NCBI GenBank assembly: GCA_034440575.1
Contig: JAOTOL010001640.1
Coordinates: 2,271,501 to 2,335,500, forward strand
Direction of reading: 5' to 3'
Source of the DNA: Imbricaverruca yamaguchii
Lineage: Eukaryota; Arthropoda; Thecostraca; Neoverrucidae
DNA length: 64,000 nt
Shown here: one piece after another, positions 57,123 through 64,000 of the stretch
Position numbering within the stretch: position 1 is the stretch's first letter
Layout: each line of letters begins with the position of its first letter
Translations under genes and position numbers: made by a program
The notes under the pieces: model-generated
What the model saw: the letters and a program-made list of their open reading frames with translations, nothing else
What the model was told of the DNA's origin: nothing
The model's database searches: none

Positions 57123-57633
57123 GGGTGAAAAAAAAACTGCTGTGGAAAGTTCGAGAACGACACCGAGTTGGAGGAGTGGGATCAGTCGACCGGTGTGGGG
57201 GGGGAGGGGCAGTGCGATAGCGCTATCATTTGCCTCTGACCGGCTCTAACCTCTAGGGAGCGATGGCACATAAACACTGACGAGCTGGGTGCCGATACAG
57301 CTCGGTTCACGACGACGCCAGACAGCGCCATTCCCAGAAGGCCGAACCTTCCGACGGCCGAAGGGCCCTGGGAGGGGACCTGCGGCGACTAATCCTACGA
57401 GAAAATTACTGGTGGAGGGGAGCTAATCCGGGGAACAGCCTGTTACTAGGCCGAGTGACGGAAGTCAACGGAGGGGGGGGGCTTCCGGTAAGTGCCTTAA
57501 GAAGGGCACCTACGGTGCTGCTGGAGTGGATGGGTAGGTGACTTCCGGGTATGGAGGGTAGGGTGACTACTCTACCGAGTGGACAGCGTCGCAGTTTGAT
57601 CTCCGGATGTGTTGTCGAGACAACTGTAGGGGT
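56785..57633 (+). repeat. Segmental duplication, unit 1 right part
   Basis: Matches 61823-62661 from ccctgacttggctgggctcg to the gtcgagacaa end. Includes the gag-like remnant and the second copy of the 300-bp repeat. Confidence 0.9.
57240..57541 (+). repeat. 300-bp repeat, copy 2
   Basis: Near-identical to 56122-56408 and 62278-62583 (ggctctaacctctagggagc through gaagggcacctacggtgctg). Confidence 0.88.
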
Positions 57634-57659
57634 GGCGGCTCTGCCGTCGGTGGGGTGTC

Positions 57660-57765
57660 GGGGGTGGTGGCGGGTGTGGGTGTACGGGGTGGGAGTGTGT
57701 GGGGTGGGAGTGTGTGGGGTGAGTGGGGTGTGGGTGTGTGGGTGTGTGGGTGAGTGGAATGTGTA
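57660..57765 (+). repeat. GGGTGTG-rich degenerate microsatellite
   Basis: Repeated ggggtgggagtgtgt and gggtgtgtgggtgagtgg variants. Confidence 0.85.
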
Positions 57766-57769
57766 CGTG

Positions 57770-59700
57770 TGTAAAATGTGTTACAGATTTTGCCTAACCT
57801 AAACTGAAACTGGAATGGGTGTGCGAAGTGGGTGTGTACAATGTATTCTTGATACAGCCTAAACTCGAATGGAACTGATTGAACAACTTGAACTGACTTA
57901 TTGGGGGCTTGACCTAACTTACTCCTTTGTTCATTGTGCCTATGTCAGTGGTGTATTATGTTGTTTTTCACCGCCAATTCCACCACACATCCCCAAACCC
58001 CAGCCGTCGTGATGTTGGTTTGAGTTGCCGTCCCTAACACGAATTTATATATGTGCGAGGTCAAAGTTTTGGGAACACCATATAGATAAGTGAGAGTCTC
58101 TAGCCAGATTATAATTAATACGTTGCATGAGAGAATTGATGACAATTCAATTTGTCATTGGTTTGAATGACATGTCCGTATTGGGACTTTTGGACGCTAG
58201 TATTAGTATAATTTTGTGCAATGTTCCGCACGAAATAGGTGCCTGTGTTGAGCCCCAAGCGGCTTCCGCTGATCCTTAAATCTACCTACTCACGTTCATT
58301 CCCCTCATTCACTTCACATTCGCTCGCCCCACTCATGCTCTCCTTATTAATTAATGAATTGCTTGGTCCCCAAATTTAGCTCCTGACCCCCCCCCTTTCA
58401 GCGGTGCACAAACACATAGATCGGCAGACCAATGCTCTAATTTTGATGGTATTACCGGGCCGAACAAGTAAACCTTTCTCTGCCAATCATGGCTGGCCTA
58501 GCCCTTATTGACAGCGTTTCTCGCCTGGACAAAGTCTTAACTGCAACGAGGGGCCTCATTGTACTGACTCCGAGGGCTGATACAAGTGCTCTGATGTCTT
58601 TGACCGACATACCTAGCCTTAAGTTCGATCGATGCCGCGCGGGCCTTATTCGTCGTACACTTGCGACCAGGTCTGAGGTATTCCAAGGGCGGGCACGGAT
58701 CCCTACTACGTTGGGTACGTACCTGGTCGTCTTTATATCCTAGCCGGCCCTATCTCTTTAGCCTGTGGTTTTATGGCATGCCAAACCCGTTCATCATGTC
58801 CCTCGAATCTCTGCACCAACCGTGCCCACGTGCAGATTTCGGGGGTGGACAAACCACCGGGCAGTGTTTTGCCTCTACCCCATAGTCCGGCGCCAGACTT
58901 CCGGCGAACGCAATGTGGTGGCCCCTTTATCGGCCCCTCCCACATGCATACCATGTTCGCCACCTCACCTGCACCCCTGCATCGCAGAGGCCAGCGTGAT
59001 TTTGCGGTCAAAGATCCAGAGCAGGTGAACTAATACCCCGAAGTGTCCGTTCATCGCACCCTCTGGCAATCAGGCATTAACCAAACGCACGTCATATATA
59101 TAACAGCAACAATATTCCAGGCAATTTAACTGGCTTCAACTGTCACCACCATCGCCCGAAATGTTCAGTCCATAGGAGGACGACTCGCCGGTCGGCTGCC
59201 TCGCTTATAAATTTACTTCATCGTACAGATTAATATCAGGCACGATCCAAGCATAATTGTGTGAATCATTCCACCTTGTCGGGAAGTACTCATGGTGCTA
59301 TCTCCGTGTACGGGTCGGCTGTTGATGACCCGGTCAGAGCGAGAAGCGCGGCGGGCACCCCTCATCACCCGCAGCACGGCCGCCATTTCAATTCTGGACG
59401 TAAATATCCTCCCCTCCTCGCGCGTGGTCGCTGAAGTATTTACTATGCGGGCACCGTTTCAATAGGGTCGTAGTTCTGACCTCATCCATTGCTGCACCAT
59501 GTCTTATTTTATCCGGCCTTGCTCTACCGCTCATCCTGTCCGTCACTTCCGAAATGCCACCACCGGTCTTTGCTGATGCCACTAGAGAATTTATATCCTT
59601 AACCTAATATATTTGCCTTTACATACACCGCATCGCATTACGCACACCCACTGTTCATACACTTCTCGCCATCTCCGACATCTCCGTCCACTTCCTTCCC
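57770..59700. other. Intergenic DNA, no gene recognised
   Basis: Short overlapping frames only; no repeat shared with the rest of the window noticed. Confidence 0.35.
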
Positions 59701-59845
59701 ATCCTGAACTTATCCTATTTGGTCCCCCCTCCCCCCATGAGACAGGTCGCTCCCAGCAATGAATTTGGCGAGAAGGCAGAAGCTGCGGAAGATAATTTAG
59801 GTTGGTTCGGAAAGGTTTGGGAAAGAAGATGACATGCCAGAAGTT

Positions 59846-60236
59846 TAGCACTCACATGTCCGATGGTGAGTGGCGAGTGGCCTTGGCTGAGTGCTTCCTC
59901 TCCTCCATCCGAAAACTCAGCCATCTGGCCATCGCTGGACGCCCCTGAGGCGTCGGTCCGGCGTCCACCGCCGCGCGGCGTCCGGCGAGAAGGGTCTTCC
60001 AGACCCTTCTCCCCGCGTCTCTTTTCTCTCGTCTGTCCTGGTCTACCCTCTTGAATTTTCTTTAGCCACGCCTTCTTTCTCTGATGTACCCACTCCCAGG
60101 GCTTCGGGGGGGAGTTCGCGCTCTTGATTGGTTTTGGTCTTTTTTCTGGCTTGGGTGGCAACGTCTTCACGTCCGGGCCACCGACCTCACGGGCCGATGA
60201 CCCTTCTTCCGGAGGTGGTCCAACTGGTGTTTGCAC
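59846..60236 (-). CDS. Possible coding exon or ORF1-like fragment, unidentified
   Basis: A 173-codon minus frame (60236-59715) has no ATG at its start and begins after an in-frame TGA. It is Pro/Lys/Glu/Arg-rich (LPPKPEKRPKPIKSANSPPK, WEWVHQRKKAWLKKIQEG) and then has a Gly/Ser/Glu-rich part. At CGGACAT/GTGAGT (intron start about 59845) a good splice donor occurs. It might be an internal exon of a gene or the N-terminal part of a retroelement ORF1. No domain recognised; chance remains possible. Confidence 0.3.
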
Positions 60237-60239
60237 CTC

Positions 60240-60558
60240 CGGTGATCAGCTGGAGGTGCCGAGCCGTTACTTGCGCTCGCCGTCTGTTATTGTCGGACCG
60301 CCCGTTTTATCTTGGGCGCCGGCGCCACTCGCATGTGCTGCTTGTTGCCGGAACCGCCGCTTTGATGTAGGCGCCGGCGCCACTCGCGTGCGCTTCCCGG
60401 GCAAATGTTTGTAAGGGACGGGTAAGGTGGCCAGGATCTGACTGGATGTCTGGCGGCCTGTTCGGATAGGAAAGTACACAAATTTTGGTGCCGAAAAATG
60501 TAAGCCTACTTACACAATCAGCAACCAGCAACAAGCAGCAAATTCTCAAGCCCCTCTC
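60240..60558. other. GC-rich then mixed DNA, no gene recognised
   Basis: Two GGCGCCGGCGCCACTCGC blocks at 60317-60335 and 60370-60388 form a direct repeat. Ends with atcagcaaccagcaac and attctcaagcccctctca, the latter repeated at 62676-62694. Confidence 0.5.
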
Positions 60559-60560
60559 AG

Positions 60561-61268
60561 CACGTAAGCGCAAATGTACGTATGCGCAAATGTACGTAAG
60601 CCCAAATGTACGTAAGCGCAAATGTACGTATGAGCAAATGTACGTATGCCAAAATATACGTATGCCCAAAAGTACGTATGTGCAAATGCACGTAGGCGCA
60701 AAGGTAGTTTGTAGGCGCAAATGTAGTTTGTATGCGTAAATATATGTAAGCGCAAATGTGCGCAAGCGCAAATGTACGTAAACGCAAAAGTACGTATGCG
60801 CAAAAGTACGCAAGCGCAAATGTACGTAAGGGAAAGTGCACGCAAGCACAAATGTAGTGCGTATGCGCAGATGTATGTAAGCGCCAATGTACGTAAGCGC
60901 AAATATATGTAAACGCAAATGTACGTATGCGCAAATGTGCGTGAATGAAAATGTACGCACGCGCAAATGTACGCACGCACATACGTACATTTGCGCATAC
61001 GTACTTTTGCGCATACGTACATTTGCGCTTACGTACATTTGCGCATACGTACTTTTGCGCACACGTACATTTGCGCATACGCACTTTTGCGCTTACGTAC
61101 ATTTGCGCTGACGTACTTTTGCACTTACGTACATTAGGCATACGTACATCTGCGCTTACGTACAATTGCCATACGTATATCTGCGCTTACGTACATTTGC
61201 TTACGTACATTTGCTTACGCACATCTGCCATACGTACATTTGTCCTTACGTTCATTTGTCCTAGAATC
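60561..61268. mobile_element. Foldback-like element, copy FB4
   Basis: Left arm 60561 to about 60975 of AAATGTACGTAAGCGC-type units, then an abrupt switch at gtacgcacgcacatacgtac to inverse units, ending TTTGTCCTAGAATC at 61268. The standard left terminus and the central unique segment seen in FB1 and FB2 are absent, so the two arms meet almost directly. Frames up to 251 codons here are products of the 16-bp repeat. Confidence 0.8.
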
Positions 61269-61271
61269 CTC

Positions 61272-61823
61272 GAAAACGGCTAAAGATAACTTGTTATTTT
61301 TTCACAGCTTTATACTTGTTCAATTAGATGACTGTTGACCAAAAATAATCGAAACTGCTAGGCGAATTATATACCCGGCCCTTCACAGACTAATCGTACT
61401 TTGACGATTTATGTGTGGGCGAAGCACAAATATAAACAGTTGTAACTATAGGCTTATGTTTCCGTCGTCGGTTGATTCTCGTTCGGTAATGAAATAATGT
61501 CACAGAGTCCCACTCATGATGTGGCCACGGGTGGAGAATGATGCATTACAGCAACTGTTATTGCAACACCTGCATTCATTGATACATTGTAATTATACTG
61601 CACAACACTAACGTGTTTGGTAACAATCAATCAAACCAGAAATGGCAACTGTGCTTTTGGTGATGATCTTCCGCATACGGTTCTCGTTCTTGAAGCTGCC
61701 ACGGCGCTGTGATGTGTACCGGTTATGGCATGGTGAATTCTCGACGGCGATAGTAGCTACCCAAAAGACGGGCAGTCGAAGGTCTTCTAAGACATTTTTC
61801 CTTCAGCAAAAGTTCCGCCCAGC
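61272..61823 (+). repeat. Segmental duplication, unit 2 left part
   Basis: Match to 54690-55240. At 61823 the sequence jumps to the equivalent of 56785, with gagccc-type microhomology (agttccgcccagccctgagc). Confidence 0.9.
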
Positions 61824-62166
61824 CCTGAGCCCTGACTTGGCTCGGCTCGCGCACTCTGAGTAGCAGTGCGCCCGACCTGATGGTCCTGGCCGGATGGCTA
61901 CCCCCGGTCCAGCAGTTCAGTTCATAGCGAAGGCGAAGGCGGACGTGTGGTTCCAGGTCCCCTCTGTCCTGGCAACCAGCACGCAGGATTCCCCGTCGGG
62001 AGGGTCTCGGGGTAGGGTTGACCGGGCTCCATGGTGTGGCCGGTGCCCCCCCCCATCGGGGAGTCCCCTGGCATTCCGGGGTGAGTGGTGAGTAGGCGAC
62101 GGTGCGCGAGCGCACCCAGAAGGTGTGCAAACAAGATATGCACACTGAAGGGGCGCTACACGGCAA
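61723..62166 (-). pseudogene. Truncated LINE ORF1 (gag-like) remnant, copy 2
   Basis: Carries only the first part of the gag-like domain (RTIRSGALLLRVREPSQVRA) before the deletion junction replaces the rest. Parallel to 56595-57122. Confidence 0.45.
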
Positions 62167-62661
62167 GGGTGGAAAAAAACTGCTGTGGAAAGCTCGAGAA
62201 CGACACAGAGTTGGAGGGGTGGGATCAGTCGGTCGGCGGGGGGAGGGGGCAGTGCGATAGCGCTATCATTTGCCTCTGACCGGCTCTAACCTCTAGGGAG
62301 CGATGGCACATAAACACTGACGAGCTGGCTGCCGATACAGCTCGGTTCACGACGACGCCAGACAGCGCCATTCCCAGAAGGCCGAACCTTCCGACGGCCG
62401 AAGGGTCGTGGGAGGGGACCTGCGGCGACTAATCCGACGAGCAAATTACTGGTGGAGGGGAGCTAATCCGGGGAACAGCCTGTTACTAGGCCGAGTGACG
62501 GAAGTCAACGGAGGAGGGGGGCTTCCGGTAAGTGCCTTAAGAAGGGCATCTACGATGCTGCTGGAGTGGATGGGTAGGTGACTTCCGGGTATGGAGGGTA
62601 GGGTGACTACTCTACCGAGTGGACAGCGTCGCAGCTTGATCATCGGATGTGATGTGGAGAC
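61823..62661 (+). repeat. Segmental duplication, unit 2 right part
   Basis: Match to 56785-57633 through gtggacagcgtcgcag. Homology ends at gagacaa, followed by atcagcagccaggtattctc. Includes the third copy of the 300-bp repeat (62278-62583). Confidence 0.9.
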
Positions 62662-62663
62662 AA

Positions 62664-62955
62664 TCAGCAGCCAGGTATTCTCAAGCCCCTTTCATCGAAA
62701 ACAGGCCTGTAACGGGACCAAGTGCGATAGTTTGTGCAGGGACTGCACAACCAAGCAGTGATAAGGACACTGATTGGCAAGTGCGTCAACCTGGTGTAAA
62801 GGCAAACGAAGGAAACCCTGTGTGGTGGTCTGCCAGGAGCCTGTTTCCGCCCAACACCATGAGTCTGCTTCGGTAAAGGTATTGTGCTGTTATAAAGGTG
62901 CTCTGTCTAGTAGTCGTACAGTGATAAGAGCCTTGATGGGAGTCGCGAGGGCCCC
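62664..62955. other. Intergenic DNA, no gene recognised
   Basis: Begins with a near-direct repeat (attctcaagcccctttca) of the sequence left of FB4 at 60540. Otherwise unremarkable. Confidence 0.4.
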
Positions 62956-62959
62956 GAAA

Positions 62960-63123
62960 GCCCGGTTCACATTACGGTCTTTTGACGCTTTCCGAGCGTT
63001 TATTCATCGTTTTTAGGCCGTTTCGTCAAACAAACGGCAATCGAACGTATTTCAGGCGCCCGTCAAAACTGGGCTTTACGAACGTTTAACGCGATCGGAG
63101 CGTCGCACAGTGTGCACCGGGGC
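62960..63123. mobile_element. 164-bp MITE with GCCC.GGT.CACA termini
   Basis: Left terminus GCCCGGTTCACATTACGGTC and reversed right terminus GCCCCGGTGCACACTGTGCG, followed by TTTTGACGCTTTCCGAGCGT-type CGTTT-rich subterminal sequence on both sides. Termini of this kind (G/CCC..TTCACACT..CG) occur in Harbinger/ISL2EU-like MITEs; assignment is inference. No clear target duplication. Confidence 0.5.
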
Positions 63124-63124
63124 A

Positions 63125-63750
63125 TGTCAAGGCCGGGTAATGAACGTCAATCTGGCGTCCAAAAGATAGATTTAGTTTATCTTTTCAACCCCGATTCAGC
63201 GTTTAACGTTCTGTTGGCGTGATTGCGTGGCCGCGAGATATTCGAAGTTGTGTTGGCTGCCTATAGCCAGGTGAGAAGCATTGATTTGCTTGTGTATAGA
63301 ATATTGCATTTCCTAGCACACTTCTTGACCACGTGGTAGAGAGGTAGGCTGGAAAATAGTCGCGGTGGAATTGTATGCAATGTTGTGTAGTGTTTGTGTT
63401 TCATTAGTACTGAAAAAAAAACATGCTTGTTCACCCAAGATGGAAAAGTGGGAAGTAACCTTGGCAAGAACACACTCTTCACCGCAACGAACACCACATC
63501 CCTAATTCAAAAGAATACATCCATCAGCAACCCTCACACTCATCAATGTTTATCTACCTTTCCCACTCAGCCGTATTCACTCGACATGTACCACATGTGA
63601 CCTGAGTGTCCTACCAATAATCTTCAGACCCCATCCATGTACCTGCTTAACGGAACGCATGCTTAACATGAACATCATCCCATCTATTACTACTTAAAAC
63701 TAAAAAACAGGATTTTTCAACCTGGAAAAGTCATCCACACTATTTTAAAA
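63125..63750. other. Intergenic DNA, no gene recognised
   Basis: Only short frames; nothing shared with other parts noticed. The left end of the CR1 fragment may extend into it. Confidence 0.35.
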
Positions 63751-63754
63751 TATA

Positions 63755-64000
63755 TTCAATGAAGGACCTCAGCGACATCAACAGGCAGCTTATTACACCG
63801 ATCAACAATCTTTTGACTGAATTCCTGTTGTCGCGTGACTGTCATACACCTTTATTTGTTACCTGAATTGATGACTCGTACCTGATAGTCTAAACAGAAG
63901 GGCATTATTCAGATTGACCCGACCTAGTCCTGGAATAATTGTATGCATTTCAATCATATCACCACTTAATCTCCTATGCTTCAGTGAGAACACACCCAAT
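63755..64000 (-). mobile_element. CR1-type LINE reverse-transcriptase C-terminal fragment
   Basis: Minus-strand translation from the window edge gives SLKHRRLSGDMIEM, then NNALLFRLSG and, after a frame stop, CNKLPVDVAEV. These correspond to the conserved SL.YRRLRGDLIE and WN.LP..VV.A blocks of CR1-like RTs. Several stop codons show decay. It continues beyond 64000. Confidence 0.8.

Noticed and set aside
60307..61165. Minus-strand frames up to 251 codons with TYICAYVHLR repeats
   Set aside because: The 16-bp foldback arm repeats give a 16-residue cycle in any frame; the same pattern appears on both strands and in all copies.

Overview
This is non-viral eukaryotic nuclear DNA, most likely from an invertebrate animal. 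It has CR1-type LINE fragments, several families of tRNA-derived SINEs, TTAA-flanked non-autonomous DNA elements, long (TA)n and (CA)n tracts, an unusual density of minisatellites, one CpG-rich promoter with a spliced first coding exon, and no operons or dense coding. The gag-like ORF1 remnants at 56-62 kb resemble LINE ORF1 proteins common in arthropods, but I cannot fix the clade from sequence alone. Only one protein-coding exon is well supported: the first coding exon of an unidentified gene on the minus strand (43907-44195) with a GT donor and an upstream CpG-rich promoter carrying an NRF-1-type palindrome.

Layout. 0-9 kb: AT-rich intergenic DNA with a GGCTCC-rich element, TTAA element copy A, a degenerate 4.6 kb minisatellite and a CCG-rich block near 8 kb. 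9-13.7 kb: a 13-bp and a 22-bp minisatellite, TTAA element copy B and long (TA)n. 14-21 kb: tRNA-like SINE, two 56-61 bp tail-only retroposons, a CR1 3' end and TTAA element copy C. 21-29 kb: six minisatellites (28, 45, 47, 13, 23 and 28 bp units) beside a very GC-rich block. 30-36 kb: tRNA-Val-type SINEs, the best CR1 fragment, and a foldback-like element of inverted 16-bp repeats. 36-39 kb: an 840-bp MITE with a matching unoccupied paralogue at 9.84 kb, and a 26-bp minisatellite packed with GTCACGTGAC. 41-46 kb: TTAA element copies D and E (E splits a SINE), SINEs, and the gene exon. 47-51.5 kb: an inverted duplication whose two copies are circular permutations of each other. 52.7-62.7 kb: a 44-bp minisatellite, three more foldback-like elements, and a segmental duplication carrying a broken LINE ORF1. 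63-64 kb: a small MITE and a second CR1 fragment.

The window is therefore a mosaic of mobile and tandem DNA around one gene start. The most unusual features are (1) the foldback-like family, whose arms are tandem 16-bp repeats in opposite orientation around a conserved centre; (2) four insertions of only 56-61 bp, each flanked by 9-12 bp target duplications and equal to just the 3' tail of the SINEs; (3) the circularly permuted inverted duplication; and (4) a roughly 850-bp TTAA-specific family whose target duplication is shown by a SINE it interrupts. All repeat counts and alignments here were made by eye.
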